64,000 nt of DNA from Neobacillus driksii (GTDB lineage: Bacteria; Bacillota; Bacilli; Bacillales; Cytobacillaceae), in contig NZ_JACCBX010000002.1 in NCBI RefSeq assembly GCF_013409995.1, positions 287,827 through 351,826 of the forward strand. The letters are read 5' to 3'. The stretch's first letter is position 1; each line of letters opens with the position of its first letter. Below the pieces are notes generated by a model that saw only the letters and a list, made by a program, of their open reading frames with translations, made no database searches and was not told the origin of the DNA. The position numbers and the translations under genes were made by a program. Positions 1-9,377 of the stretch are shown piece after piece.

Positions 1-97
1 AATCTGAAAATCATTGGTAACTTTACAACTATACCTAATCTAAAGAACAGAGCCTTTTCATTCATTATTATCATTTTTTTAAATTTTGGAGGCTGTT

Positions 98-793
98 ATG
101 GGAAAATTATCGATACTTATGCCTTATAGACCTGATAATGGCCCAAGGGATCAGGCGTTTAGCTGGGTAAAAGCATTTTACAAAAAAATGCTTGCGGAAA
201 CTGAAATTTGTATCAGCGACTGCACCACACCTCTTTTTTCCAGAGCACAAGCAGTAAATAATGCTGCAAAGCAAGCAACAGGGGATATTTTTATAATTGC
301 TGACGCGGATATTATTTTAAATCCTGATATCATTAATAAGTCCGTCCAGCTCCTCAATGAACATGCGTGGATCATACCTTATTCCCGTGTGAAACATATT
401 TCAAAAAAAAGTACAAATGAACTCTTAAATACTGGTCCTTCCTGGCCTCCACGAATTCATTTTGAAGTATCTAAAACGGCAGATGCAGGAGCACGTAATT
501 TTGTGGGTGGGTTAAATATTATTCCGCGCAAAAACTTTGAAGCAGTAGGAGGATTTGATGAAAGATTCCTAGGGTACGGAGCTGAAGATGATGCCTTTGG
601 CCACTCAGTCAACACCATTTGCGGTCCTTATTTAAGGCTGGATACAGATATTTTCCATTTATGGCACCCAAGAGTCAGAACGAAAAGCAATCCCCATTAC
701 CAGGCGAATTGCGCTCTGCTAAAACGTTATGTTGATGCGGGAAAAAGCAAGAAAAGGATGCTTAGTATTATTAATGAAAGAGTAAAAGACTAG
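98..793 (+). CDS. GT-A fold glycosyltransferase (GT2/GT27-like)
   Basis: A 231-residue soluble glycosyltransferase. It opens with a beta strand and the motif MPYRPDNGPRD. A DAD metal-binding triplet (IADADI) lies near residue 70, and the acceptor region GYGAEDDAFG near residue 165 has the ED-D pattern of the galactosyltransferase/Glyco_transf_7C family. The start is the ATG at 98, because GGAGG lies at 88-92; an upstream TTG would overlap that site. A close paralogue on the other strand ends at 4356 and shares the opening motif and overall design. No membrane segment is seen, so it should act in the cytoplasm on a nucleotide-sugar donor. Donor and acceptor cannot be told. It is followed closely by a GT4 gene. 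Confidence 0.85.
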   Translation: MGKLSILMPYRPDNGPRDQAFSWVKAFYKKMLAETEICISDCTTPLFSRAQAVNNAAKQATGDIFIIADADIILNPDIINKSVQLLNEHAWIIPYSRVKHISKKSTNELLNTGPSWPPRIHFEVSKTADAGARNFVGGLNIIPRKNFEAVGGFDERFLGYGAEDDAFGHSVNTICGPYLRLDTDIFHLWHPRVRTKSNPHYQANCALLKRYVDAGKSKKRMLSIINERVKD

Positions 794-833
794 AGGAAAA
801 ATGAATGAATTGTCAATATTAAGGTGGACGATT

Positions 834-1961
834 ATGACTCATTCCCAAATAAGAATATTAATGATGTTGGAATGTCTGAATATCGGCGGGACAGAAACTC
901 ATACCCTCTCTTTAACAAAGCAGTTAATCCAATGCGGGATTGATGTAACCATATATAGTTTTTCGGGCGGAAATATTCATGAAGATTTTACTTCACTAGG
1001 CTGTCCCGTGTATATTGGTTCCTTAAAGGCAGCTAATAGATTAGAAGAAGTGCATAAAATCATTTTGAAACATCGAATTAACATCATTCATACCCATGAT
1101 AAATCTGCAGAGTTAGCTGATCATGCCGCCAGCAAGCTTCACCTTCCATTAATTTATACCGTTCATGGAACCTATTATGATATTTTTTCCAAATTACATC
1201 ATAAAAATACGGCTTTTGTTAGTGTAAGTTCCCCTATTAAGAACTGGTTGGATGCTAAAGGAATTCCTTCTACTTTGATTCATAACGGAATCGATATGAA
1301 AAAATATCATTGTAATCGTGATCAGCACAGCCTTAAATTTCAATTAGGAATTCCTGTTGATACCCCTCTTATTGTTTACGCTGCACGACTTGGCAATCGA
1401 AAAAAATTCAAATTATGTGACGCATTTATCAAAACATGTCCCGCGATACGGGAAAAATTCCTCTCCAACATGCATGTGGCGATAGTTGGCGGCAGTCCCA
1501 ATAACAAACGAAGATTCAATTTAATAAAGGACGAAGTAAACAAAATCAATAAACAAAACGGGGAGAACTTTATTCATGTGCTAGGTGAAAGAAAAGACAT
1601 GGAAAGAATTTATCGCGGTTCAGATTGTGTAGTGGGTACCGGGAGAATTGCATTAGAAGCTATGGCCTGTGAAACAAAAGTCATAGCGGTTGGATCGGCA
1701 GGATATGTCGGCTTCATTACCCCAAACAACTTTCATGAGGCTTGTCTGCTGCATTTTGGTGATCATGCTGGAAAAGCAGTTTTTTCTAAAGAAGTATTTT
1801 GTAAAGACATTGCAGAAGTTTTCCTGTCCGATTCATCATCAGATATTACGAACATTAAGAAAAACCGCGAACTTGTAGAAAATAAGTTTAGTATTGAACG
1901 AGTAACAAATGATTTGCTTCAGGTTTACAAACAACATATGAATCCAGACATACTGAGATAA
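834..1961 (+). CDS. GT4-type glycosyltransferase (GT-B fold)
   Basis: About 375 residues. The N-terminal GIGG-like loop of GT-B enzymes appears as LECLNIGGTETH, and the donor-binding E-x7-E region near the C-terminus reads GTGRIALEAMACE. This is typical of retaining GT4 transferases. I place the start at the ATG at 834 because AAGGTGG precedes it at good spacing; an ATG at 801 in the same frame is possible and would add 11 residues. The gene lies 40 bp behind the preceding glycosyltransferase and ends in a strong hairpin, so the two probably form a short operon. Substrate unknown. Confidence 0.82.
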   Translation: MTHSQIRILMMLECLNIGGTETHTLSLTKQLIQCGIDVTIYSFSGGNIHEDFTSLGCPVYIGSLKAANRLEEVHKIILKHRINIIHTHDKSAELADHAASKLHLPLIYTVHGTYYDIFSKLHHKNTAFVSVSSPIKNWLDAKGIPSTLIHNGIDMKKYHCNRDQHSLKFQLGIPVDTPLIVYAARLGNRKKFKLCDAFIKTCPAIREKFLSNMHVAIVGGSPNNKRRFNLIKDEVNKINKQNGENFIHVLGERKDMERIYRGSDCVVGTGRIALEAMACETKVIAVGSAGYVGFITPNNFHEACLLHFGDHAGKAVFSKEVFCKDIAEVFLSDSSSDITNIKKNRELVENKFSIERVTNDLLQVYKQHMNPDILR

Positions 1962-1971
1962 TATTTCTACT

Positions 1972-2003
1972 GTAAACGGATAGCAATATGGCTATCCGTT
2001 TGC
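1972..2003 (+). terminator. Hairpin terminator after the GT4 gene
   Basis: An 11-bp perfect stem (AAACGGATAGC / GCTATCCGTTT) with a 6-base loop begins about 10 bases after the stop codon at 1961. The following T tract is weak, so termination may be incomplete. Confidence 0.6.
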
Positions 2004-2025
2004 AGTTGTTCAGTCTACAAGACTA

Positions 2026-2190
2026 TCACTTCATAAAGTCAGTCTTCATTAAGCTGCAGACAGTTTCCTTTAGTCCTTCGTCAAGAGTATAAGAAGGTTT
2101 CCAACCCAGTTCCCGCTTTCCTATTTGAAAGTATATAATGCGGAGTGCCTTCTACCTTGACAGATTCAAATTTTGCAACCATTTTACTTT
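2026..2190 (-). pseudogene. Decayed NAD-dependent sugar epimerase (C-terminal remnant)
   Basis: Reading the minus strand gives the tail of a short-chain sugar epimerase/dehydratase: GKRELGWKPSYTLDEGLKET near 2070-2120, ending at a TGA at 2026-2028. Just upstream, in another frame, is VKVEGTPHYI, which matches the segment normally preceding it, so at least one frameshift separates the two. The remaining N-terminal two thirds, including the Rossmann nucleotide loop, is absent. It is a leftover of a nucleotide-sugar gene, consistent with rearrangement of this glycan locus. Confidence 0.7.
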
Positions 2191-2300
2191 AAAAAAAGTC
2201 CTTGCACACGACAGATGTCCCTATTTTCATATGTGAACGTTACTCTTTTTTGCAGAAAAATAATGGTGGGAGGAAGATCCCAGTGATTCTATTATGATTT

Positions 2301-3356
2301 TTAATTAATTTTTTCGATCTGATCTATTAGAAAAGATAAATCATTTACATGGTTTAAGATCCATTCCCTCCCTGGATCCCTCTTTGAACCTTCTTTTTTT
2401 AGCCACCACCCCAATAGATAGAATTTGTACATGATCCTGCTACAAATGTAACTATTATAAAAGCTTCTCCAATCGATTTTATTTTCGGTTTTTAAATTCC
2501 AGCCATTCAAATATGATTGCAGAGCCAATGTTGAAAGGCTCTCCGAAGGAACATGAATATCCTTTTCGCCAATGTATTCCATCAGCATGCACATTGGGGC
2601 TATTTTGATATTTTCATAATCCAAAACCACTGTTTGATTATTCGGCTCTCTGATTAACAGATTAAATTTAGATACATCCCCCGGATGAATGGTGAGAGGC
2701 ATATGGTAAATGGTATCTATAATAAGGTCAATTAACCCATTTTCGCAATTCATTAGAAATACTGCCAATTTTTCTCCGCCTATGCTGTTAACCGATTTGG
2801 TTTTTCTTTTTGCTAGTCCGGATAATTCCAAGAAGATATTAAAATTTTCTTTCCTTACAAATACATCATTAACCAGATCTTCTACCTTATCCTTACCATA
2901 ATGAGTATTTCCAGTTAAAAGGGCACCTGCGTTGCCGTGTTGATATTTAATAATGGGATCCTCATAGCTAGCTGCAAAAACTCCTAAATCCCTAAAAACG
3001 TTTGAGATAACATTTTTGTTCGAAAAATCAGGATTTCCCCCATCTATCCATTCAAAAATCATGATATATCTTGCTGGGTTAAATTGATATGAAAATAGTT
3101 TAGTTATGTGGTCTCTTACTGGTTGAGAAAGTGCATCATAAAATAATATTTCTTTTATAAATGAAGGTGTGGTTCCATATTTAACGAAATAATCCTTTGT
3201 ATCTTTTCCTGAGTTTATCCTCAATCTAATTTTCTCAATTTTTTTAGTGTCACTGTTTTTAAGAATTAATTCCCGGTCTACAATTTCTGCATGTTTTAAT
3301 CCTAGAAGCTTAGTCATCTCAGAGGAAGTAATGTCTTCTATAGGATGCGATTTCAT
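2301..3356 (-). CDS. Aminoglycoside/choline-kinase-like phosphotransferase
   Basis: A 351-residue protein of the APH/choline kinase fold. The Brenner-type catalytic loop reads HPGDVSKFNLL and the metal-binding motif is VVLDYENIKIAP. The N-terminal lobe has a plausible ATP lysine strand (DYFVKYG). The start at 3356 follows GGGAG at good spacing; a start at 3383 would overlap the upstream gene and lacks a ribosome site. It lies directly downstream of the CgeB-like gene and is probably co-transcribed. In a glycan locus it could phosphorylate a sugar or a glycan precursor; antibiotic resistance is not supported by context. Substrate unknown. Confidence 0.7.
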   Translation of the reverse strand: MKSHPIEDITSSEMTKLLGLKHAEIVDRELILKNSDTKKIEKIRLRINSGKDTKDYFVKYGTTPSFIKEILFYDALSQPVRDHITKLFSYQFNPARYIMIFEWIDGGNPDFSNKNVISNVFRDLGVFAASYEDPIIKYQHGNAGALLTGNTHYGKDKVEDLVNDVFVRKENFNIFLELSGLAKRKTKSVNSIGGEKLAVFLMNCENGLIDLIIDTIYHMPLTIHPGDVSKFNLLIREPNNQTVVLDYENIKIAPMCMLMEYIGEKDIHVPSESLSTLALQSYLNGWNLKTENKIDWRSFYNSYICSRIMYKFYLLGWWLKKEGSKRDPGREWILNHVNDLSFLIDQIEKIN

Positions 3357-3372
3357 ATTATCAGCTCCCATT

Positions 3373-4305
3373 TCATGATTCACTTAGAAGGTCTTTAATC
3401 ATCGCTACAAACTGACGTCCACGCTGGACAGTGGAGTGCTGTTTACGAACGAATTGATACCCTTCTTGAGCGATTGTTTCCCTTTCTTTGTCATGGCGCA
3501 AGTAATACTCAGCCTTTTCTAGAAAATCCTTTTCCGTTATAGCAACAAAATGTTTACCTGGAATCAATCCTAAATCAATGATTTCTGGAGAGACAGGCGC
3601 TAACAATAATGTCTTGCATGCGAGAACTTCATAATATTTCATTACCGTATATTTATATATTGAATTGCATGTAAAAAAGATTTTGGCCCGATTTATTTCT
3701 TTTGCATACTTTTCACCAGCAAATGTGGTGTATTTTTCATGGTTCTCGATATTGCGGTAACCAGGATGTTCATGGTAAACAAAACCGGGTTTGTTCTGCA
3801 TGGTCTTAAGAATTTTATATCTCAATGGATAAATTCTTGAATGTACTGCACCCATTAAAAGAAAATCAATCTCTTTCTTCAGCCCATAATCTTTGAAGAT
3901 ATTAGTATTGGCATGGTGCGGCAACCATCTCATTTTACTTACATACTCTGGGTACCATTCCTCAAATTTGTCTCGATAATAAATAAAGATCGCTCTTGCA
4001 TTTAAAGATTTCAGTTGTTCTCTTCGTTGCGCTTTATGATAATGGATATCGTGCATATTGACAGCGAATGGGATGTCTAATGATTCTAGTCCGGACACCT
4101 TTGGTGTATTGGTTTCACCAAATTCATTGATAAAAATAAAATCGGGGCGTGATGGGAGAGTGTTAAGGATATCCTTTATATCACCAGGTTCATGCCAAAG
4201 TGTTAACTCTGATAACTTTCCCACTTCATTTAATAAATGATGAAACTCTGGAGATACATATTTGCTGAAATCACCGGTAATAACAAGAATGTTTAACTTT
4301 TTCAA
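3373..4305 (-). CDS. CgeB-family glycosyltransferase
   Basis: A 310-residue GT-B protein resembling CgeB and other Glyco_trans_1 proteins. The N-terminal half has a Rossmann-like ILVITGDFSKY start. The C-terminal half has the donor region with KYYEVLACKTLLLAPVSPE and a conserved end with EGYQFVRKQHS. It starts at a TTG after a run of G residues (GGGGGGA). CgeB in B. subtilis is a late sporulation protein linked to maturation of the outer spore surface. Together with the sigma-K-like promoters nearby this suggests a role in decorating the spore, which is inference. Donor sugar unknown. Confidence 0.75.
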   Translation of the reverse strand: MKKLNILVITGDFSKYVSPEFHHLLNEVGKLSELTLWHEPGDIKDILNTLPSRPDFIFINEFGETNTPKVSGLESLDIPFAVNMHDIHYHKAQRREQLKSLNARAIFIYYRDKFEEWYPEYVSKMRWLPHHANTNIFKDYGLKKEIDFLLMGAVHSRIYPLRYKILKTMQNKPGFVYHEHPGYRNIENHEKYTTFAGEKYAKEINRAKIFFTCNSIYKYTVMKYYEVLACKTLLLAPVSPEIIDLGLIPGKHFVAITEKDFLEKAEYYLRHDKERETIAQEGYQFVRKQHSTVQRGRQFVAMIKDLLSES

Positions 4306-4355
4306 CAGCGATCCCCCCCAATATGAATTGATTCATTTTCCCATGGAAAAATCGG

Positions 4356-5081
4356 TTAGAGTTCATAACATTGTCCACACTGATCCGTTTTTCTTTCATC
4401 AATAAGACGCTGCATCGCCCGGGGATCTCCATTTGCCCTTTTATATCTTTTAAATAAATCAAAATTATCCCCCGTTATTTCGTCTTTTCTTCTATTTCGG
4501 GGGTGCCAGCCTTGCCCGCTTCGTCGAGGGTGCCATAAATGGAAAATTGCTTCATTTAATATTTTATATTCACCACACATCGTATTCATTGAATAAGCGA
4601 ATGCATCATCATCTCCACCCCAGCCACAAAACCTTCCATCAAATCCATCTACTTTCTCAAAATACTTTCTGGGAACAATATTAAATCCATGATGCCCGCT
4701 TTTGATAGTCCATTCCAGCTCTTTTTTGAGCGGGACTTCAGGTTTTGTTTTATATAGTTCAAGAGTACTTTTTTCGGAAATCATATGAACCTTGTCAAAA
4801 GGAATGACCCATGGATGTTGATCTAATAGGTCAACTGATTTTTCAATAAGTTTTGGGTTAAAGAAAACATCTGAATCCACAATGACAAAAACGTCTCTTG
4901 TTGCTTTGGATGCCGCATCGTTTATGGCTTGCGACCTGGAAAACATTCGATATTTGCAACTGCCTATACATAATTCTGCATCCGGCAGGAACTCCTGGTA
5001 AAACTTCTTCACCCAATCAAATGCTTTATCCCGCGGTCCATTATCTGGCCTGTAAGGAATGAGAATGGAAATATCCTTCAA
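4356..5081 (-). CDS. GT-A fold glycosyltransferase, paralogue of the gene at 98-793
   Basis: 241 residues with the same plan as the first gene: IPYRPDNGPRD at the N-terminus, a DSD metal triplet (IVDSDV) near residue 69, and GWGGDDDAFA in the acceptor domain. The start is a TTG at 5081, since AGGAGG lies nine bases upstream and the protein then aligns with its paralogue from the first residues; an upstream ATG at 5120 would bury the ribosome site. It heads a minus-strand run with the CgeB-like and kinase-like genes. Two diverged copies in one locus suggest that two different linkages are built. Confidence 0.83.
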   Translation of the reverse strand: MKDISILIPYRPDNGPRDKAFDWVKKFYQEFLPDAELCIGSCKYRMFSRSQAINDAASKATRDVFVIVDSDVFFNPKLIEKSVDLLDQHPWVIPFDKVHMISEKSTLELYKTKPEVPLKKELEWTIKSGHHGFNIVPRKYFEKVDGFDGRFCGWGGDDDAFAYSMNTMCGEYKILNEAIFHLWHPRRSGQGWHPRNRRKDEITGDNFDLFKRYKRANGDPRAMQRLIDERKTDQCGQCYEL

Positions 5082-5256
5082 ATTTATTGACCTCCTAAAA
5101 TGAATGTTGTATCCGAGCAATACAAAATGTAATCTGTCTTAATTAATTTATTCAGCCGGGGTGTGATTGGCTTAGGCAAAATGGTTTTAAATTTTCCCTG
5201 TGTTTCTGCCTACTGATTCCCTCTTTCTTTGAAAATGTATAAACACCATTTTGTTC

Positions 5257-5284
5257 ACATCCATTCCCTAAACAACATATTTTA
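5257..5284 (+). promoter_or_regulatory. Sigma-K-like promoter, copy A
   Basis: AC at 5257-5258, 17 bases, then CATATTTTA at 5276-5284 matches the sigma-K pattern AC-N16/17-CATANNNTA. The same elements at the same spacing are kept in copy B at 9570-9597, although the spacer has changed. This supports expression in the mother cell late in sporulation. Confidence 0.6.
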
Positions 5285-5325
5285 TTAGAAATGCGCACTT
5301 ACTTTACTTGGAAAGGGAAGAACGT

Positions 5326-6105
5326 ATGCAAACAAAACAATTAGGCAGTTCTCAATTAATGGACGAAATCTTGGAGTGTTTAAATAATATGCAACCGTCT
5401 TCCATCATATCTGTAGGACAAACGGAAGCGGTTGTAATCGGACAAGATATGTTTAATTCCGATCCTGTTTTACAGAACTTCCAAACCCACCTTCGCAGGG
5501 AAGCAAAGATTGCCAATAAAGGAATTAAGAAAGGATTTTATCATCGGGGGGTTCGATTCCCTAATCCCCAGGCACAGAAAGAAGCTCTAGAGGCAGTAAA
5601 AGCGGCAGATATCATTGGCTATAACATGCTAGAACCAAATGCAAGAACGATTACTCAGCGAATTTTCTCACTCTACAGCATCCAGCCAAATGAAATATTT
5701 TAAGCCAATATCCGAAGGGTGTTTATGAAATCGCAGGAGGAAAAATTCAAACAAATTTTAAAAGGCAGAAGAGTATTATTGATTGGTTCCCAAGCTCCGC
5801 AAGCCAAGAGTTCACTTGAAGAGAAATACGCTAAAGATTTAGGCTGCACCATTGTGGGCGCCATTCCAATTTATGAATATGAAGATATTCCGAATGTAAA
5901 AGAAAAGCTAAACGGTTTCAACTTTGACATTTGTTTTCTGTCAGCGGGGGTAAATGCCGTTATTCTTGCCTCGTATATTGCCCAGAACTTTGGAAAAATA
6001 GCATTTGATATTGGTTCAGGCATGGAGACGTTTTCGACTGATGAAGTGGTAACCGATTCTTTTATTAATGACACTATCGGCCTTGATAACTTGATGAAAA
6101 TGTAA
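5326..6105 (+). pseudogene. GT-D fold glycosyltransferase, interrupted by an in-frame stop
   Basis: Codon-for-codon collinear with the intact gene at 9639-10418 (both 780 bases). Codon 126, which is GAG in the intact copy, is TAA here (5701-5703), and the frame then continues open to 6105. Thus only a 125-residue N-terminal piece, and possibly a downstream piece starting at the ATG at 5725, can be made. No other frame damage is seen, so the loss looks recent. The protein family is a GT-D fold (DUF1792-related) transferase. Readthrough or two-piece assembly cannot be excluded but is not needed to explain what is seen. Confidence 0.85.
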
Positions 6106-6510
6106 TTTTGGTCTTAAACATTTAGGGGCAAGAGTAAGCTGATGTCTCTTAACAAGGGAAAGTCGTTGTTAAGGGAGTCACGGTCCTGGAAATCACGCTG
6201 GTACGAAGTTTGCTTCTGACGGTTAAAGTCATAGAACGTAAAGAAAGATCTTCAATTATCTAACTTTAGGATGAATGGAACATGGAAAGAGAGCTTTTAT
6301 CTATGGCATTACAGATAGACATGCATATATTACTTAAGAAAATGACTCATAAAAATAAAAAGCTGTGTGTTAAAAAAGTCAACATCCAGGCTAACATAGC
6401 AAAAAAAAGAGGGTGAAGAGATTGAAACCCACACAACCCTTATTATGGGTTGCTGAAGAAGGTGGAAATGAACGAGGCTATGAAGTCACGAACGTCAAAG
6501 GAGAGAATTA
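6106..6510 (+). other. Gap with two short candidate reading frames
   Basis: No recognised gene. Two short frames follow each other: 6282-6416 (44 codons, starts MERELLSMALQI) and 6422-6511 (TTG start after GAGGGTGAAGAG, 29 codons, contains KPTQPLLWVAEEGG). The second ends in TAATG, its stop overlapping the start of the oxidoreductase gene, an arrangement that could couple translation. Neither resembles a family I know; they may be remnants of a longer gene. Confidence 0.3.
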
Positions 6511-7632
6511 ATGGTACACAAGGAATTTGATTATGTCATATTTGGTTCAGGTATATTTGGAATGTACGCTGCCCTTTTGTTAGCTAAAAAAAAACATCAA
6601 GTAGCCTTAATTGATATTGAGGATTCCCCTTTTAAAAGGGCAAGCTATATTAATCAAGCAAGGATTCATAAAGGTTATCATTATCCAAGAAGTATATCTA
6701 CAGCCATTAGATCTACTTTGAATTACGAGAGGTTTTGTAATGATTTTTCCTTTGCGATAAATAATAAGTTTACAAAAATATACGGGATATCCATTTCTGA
6801 TTCCTTAGTGAGTCCAACCCAATTTGAAAATTTTTGTGATTATATTGATATTCCCTTAAAGAGCATAAAGCCAGGAATCTATTTTAATAAAAACCGAGTA
6901 GAAGCCGCTTTTGAAACAGACGAATTTTCATTTGATTCGGAAAAAATAAGGGATTGGTTTTTAGAACAACTAAAACAAATAAAGCATGTATCCTTTTTTT
7001 GGGGATTAAACTTAATTGAAGCAGAGGTTGTCGATAGCCAATATAAACTTTCGTTTAAGGATGATCTTTCCATCTCGACCCCTGCAGTCCTTAATGCCAC
7101 CTATGCTTCCACTAATATTATTTTGGATAAATTCAATTTACCTTTTATTCCACTAAAATATGAGTTATGCGAAATGATTCTTGTACAGCCTAATCAATTT
7201 CTCGAAAATGTTGGATTAACGATCATGGATGGTCCTTTTCTTTCCTTGATGCCTTTTGGGTTAACAGGCCTTCACTCCCTATCTTCTGTCAAATATACAC
7301 CTCATTGTCCTTCCAACGAATCATTGCCGACATTTAAGTGCCAGGATTTCAGAGAAGATTGTACTCCAACTGACTTGAAAAATTGTAATGATTGCCCGGT
7401 TCGACCTTTGAGCTCATGGCCATATATGAAACAACAGGCAAAAATGTATTTTAATGAACAAGTTGACTTTTCTTTTGCTAGGTCCCTGTTTGCCATTAAA
7501 ACGATTATCTCAAGTTCCGAAATCGACGATGCAAGACCGACGCTATTCCAAGAACATAGTAAAAATCCATATTTTATGACTATATTATCGGGTAAGGTAA
7601 ATACGATTTATGATCTAGAGGAAGTGCTGTAA
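6511..7632 (+). CDS. FAD-dependent oxidoreductase (DAO/GMC-like Rossmann fold)
   Basis: 373 residues. An N-terminal dinucleotide-binding loop reads VIFGSGIFGMYAA (GxGxxG) and is followed by an acidic end of beta 2 (ALIDIED). The segment QARIHKGYHYPRS after it is characteristic of FAD oxidoreductases found in polysaccharide loci. The C-terminal third contains a cysteine pair (NCNDCPVRP). It starts within the stop of a short upstream frame and its own TAA overlaps the ATG of the following glycosyltransferase (TAATG), so the two are almost certainly co-translated. A role in oxidising or remodelling a sugar or lipid-linked sugar is inferred from context only. Confidence 0.72.
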   Translation: MVHKEFDYVIFGSGIFGMYAALLLAKKKHQVALIDIEDSPFKRASYINQARIHKGYHYPRSISTAIRSTLNYERFCNDFSFAINNKFTKIYGISISDSLVSPTQFENFCDYIDIPLKSIKPGIYFNKNRVEAAFETDEFSFDSEKIRDWFLEQLKQIKHVSFFWGLNLIEAEVVDSQYKLSFKDDLSISTPAVLNATYASTNIILDKFNLPFIPLKYELCEMILVQPNQFLENVGLTIMDGPFLSLMPFGLTGLHSLSSVKYTPHCPSNESLPTFKCQDFREDCTPTDLKNCNDCPVRPLSSWPYMKQQAKMYFNEQVDFSFARSLFAIKTIISSSEIDDARPTLFQEHSKNPYFMTILSGKVNTIYDLEEVL

Positions 7633-8534
7633 TGATTCAAACCTTCGTTTCTTTTGTTGTTTATATTGGTAATGAAGAGGAAAGCTGTATTTCTCATTTT
7701 TTGAAGACAATAACACCCTATGTAAATCAAACATTTGCTAATTATGAAATTCTATTAGTTAATGATTCAATAAAGGGACGGAATCTGTCATTATTAGAAA
7801 AAGAAGTTAGTGATCTTAATGGTCATTTTATCATTTTAGATTTGGCCTATCGGCATGGGTTGGAAAATGGAATGATTGCCGGATTAGATAGGGCTATGGG
7901 GGATTATGTATTTGAAATCGACTCAGTTCGCTGCAATTATCCAGTTACTTTACTTGAGGAAATGTTTATAAAAACCAAATCAGGCTATGATATCATCTTT
8001 GCACGGCCAAAGGAAAAAAGTGCATTGAATTCTTTTTCAGGGATATTAGTCAACAGGCTTATTCATTTTCCTAAGAACTTACCAAGTGGACCTATAAAAG
8101 TGATTTCAAGAAGAGCAATTAATCAAATTTTGACCTTTATAAGGATTAAAAAGATTAATAAAAATCTTTTTAGGGATTCCTTATACGCCTTGTCGGGATA
8201 TGCATTTTCGGCCATCAACTATACCCCTGTTAACAATGTAAAAATATATACTCACAGTAAAGATCGAATTTTTAACGCTCTATATTTCAAATTACTCTAT
8301 TTTAGACTTAGATATTTTTTAATCGCTCTGTGTCTATTCCTTATACCATTCGCTTACTTCACTGTAAGGTACGGTTCTGATTTATTTATCCTTTTGGGCT
8401 TTTTGTTCTTCTTGTTTATTAAAATGATGTATCTCTCGTTCCTATTAAGGAATCAATATCAATCGACCTATCAAATAAAACAGATTAAAGTCTATAAGGA
8501 AAGAGACCAAATCTTTCATATTAAGCGATCATAA
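7632..8534 (+). CDS. Membrane-bound GT2 glycosyltransferase
   Basis: 300 residues. The N-terminal 200 residues form a GT2 domain (FVVYIGNEEESC, EILLVNDSI, GLDRAMGDYVFEIDS). The usual DXD is replaced by EIDS, so metal binding may differ from standard enzymes. Two hydrophobic segments close the protein (about residues 233-250 and 257-277), as in dolichyl-phosphate mannose synthase and undecaprenyl-phosphate transferases such as GtrB. Its likely role is to load a sugar onto a lipid carrier at the membrane; this is inference. It overlaps the upstream oxidoreductase stop by TAATG and is followed by a strong terminator. Confidence 0.75.
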   Translation: MIQTFVSFVVYIGNEEESCISHFLKTITPYVNQTFANYEILLVNDSIKGRNLSLLEKEVSDLNGHFIILDLAYRHGLENGMIAGLDRAMGDYVFEIDSVRCNYPVTLLEEMFIKTKSGYDIIFARPKEKSALNSFSGILVNRLIHFPKNLPSGPIKVISRRAINQILTFIRIKKINKNLFRDSLYALSGYAFSAINYTPVNNVKIYTHSKDRIFNALYFKLLYFRLRYFLIALCLFLIPFAYFTVRYGSDLFILLGFLFFLFIKMMYLSFLLRNQYQSTYQIKQIKVYKERDQIFHIKRS

Positions 8535-8550
8535 TTGGAATATCAAATAC

Positions 8551-8597
8551 AAAAAAGCACTTGAGAAAAACAAATGGTTTTTCTCAAGTGCTTTTTT
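8551..8597. terminator. Strong bidirectional terminator
   Basis: A perfect 15-bp stem, GCACTTGAGAAAAAC pairing with GTTTTTCTCAAGTGC, with a 5-base loop, is flanked by A6 on the left and T6 on the right. It sits between the convergent genes ending at 8534 and 8607 and can serve both. Confidence 0.9.
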
Positions 8598-8606
8598 GGG
8601 GCCTGG

Positions 8607-9377
8607 TCAGAATTTCGATCTTTCCAGGTGGATGAATTCCTTAAGGTCTTTGAGAACCGCTTCCTTTAAATATAAGTATCCATTCTCTCCTCCAAAAACA
8701 GGGAAATGCATACTTTTCACATTATATTTCGCTGGCTCTCCCTTGGTTTCATTCTGGAAATCAATACCAAGGCATTCTTTTGCTACCAATTGTGCAGACA
8801 GGGGTTCTGACGTAATATTTAGTAACTTGAGTTGATGATCCTCTGCTAATTGAATATCGTTATAAAGATTTTCTAGATTATAAAATTGGAATTTACTATC
8901 TTTATGTGTCCATTCTAGACAATGGTTATGAATTAAATCAAATATGAAGTTCTTTTTTAGACCATGCCCAAATAAAGCCGGCAACCGGATAATTAAATGA
9001 TTAGCAAATTTATTTTGCACAAATTCCTCGAGATATCTCCTATGCCTCCCGTATGGAATTAAACCTTCTAATAATATTGGAGATTTTTCATTCACATTTA
9101 GGGGGCTTTGGTACACATCCACAGTGGAAATCAAGATAAACTTGTTGGCTTTAATTGACTGAAGATTGTCAGTTAAACTCTTAATGTTCTCCAAATCTTT
9201 TTCTGGTTCCCTATTAGCTTTCCATTTAACACCTGAAGCTCCAGCACATATTACATATTCAAATTCGTTCCCTCGAACTTCAGATATATTTTTAGAATTA
9301 AATAGCCTGTCAAATCGCGTTTGTTTTAAAAGGTTTCCTCCAACTAAACCCGTGTTTCCAATTAAGGCTCTTACCAA
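8607..9377 (-). CDS. NAD-dependent epimerase/dehydratase-like SDR
   Basis: 256 residues, shorter than most extended SDRs (about 310). The N-terminal nucleotide loop is GNTGLVGGNL, the strand-4 segment reads VICAGASG, and the active-site serine/threonine region is LISTVDVYQS. The catalytic Tyr-x3-Lys appears altered (YGRHRRYLE instead of YxxxK), so the enzyme may be a divergent reductase. The start is a TTG at 9377 with AGGGATG upstream; an ATG further upstream meets a stop. Likely role: making a nucleotide sugar for the neighbouring transferases. Confidence 0.68.
   Translation of the reverse strand: MVRALIGNTGLVGGNLLKQTRFDRLFNSKNISEVRGNEFEYVICAGASGVKWKANREPEKDLENIKSLTDNLQSIKANKFILISTVDVYQSPLNVNEKSPILLEGLIPYGRHRRYLEEFVQNKFANHLIIRLPALFGHGLKKNFIFDLIHNHCLEWTHKDSKFQFYNLENLYNDIQLAEDHQLKLLNITSEPLSAQLVAKECLGIDFQNETKGEPAKYNVKSMHFPVFGGENGYLYLKEAVLKDLKEFIHLERSKF

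Larger units (their letters stand above)
5129..6105 (+). repeat. Copy A of a 0.98-kb duplicated segment
   Basis: This stretch matches 9441-10418 almost base for base over its coding part and through about 190 bases upstream of the gene, differing by one base in total length. Homology begins at the shared GTAATCTGTCTTAATTAATT. Both copies hold the same promoter and GT-D gene in the same direction. Confidence 0.85.

Noticed and set aside
2301..3356. Aminoglycoside resistance gene
   Set aside because: The fold is shared with many sugar and choline kinases, and the gene sits in a glycan operon.
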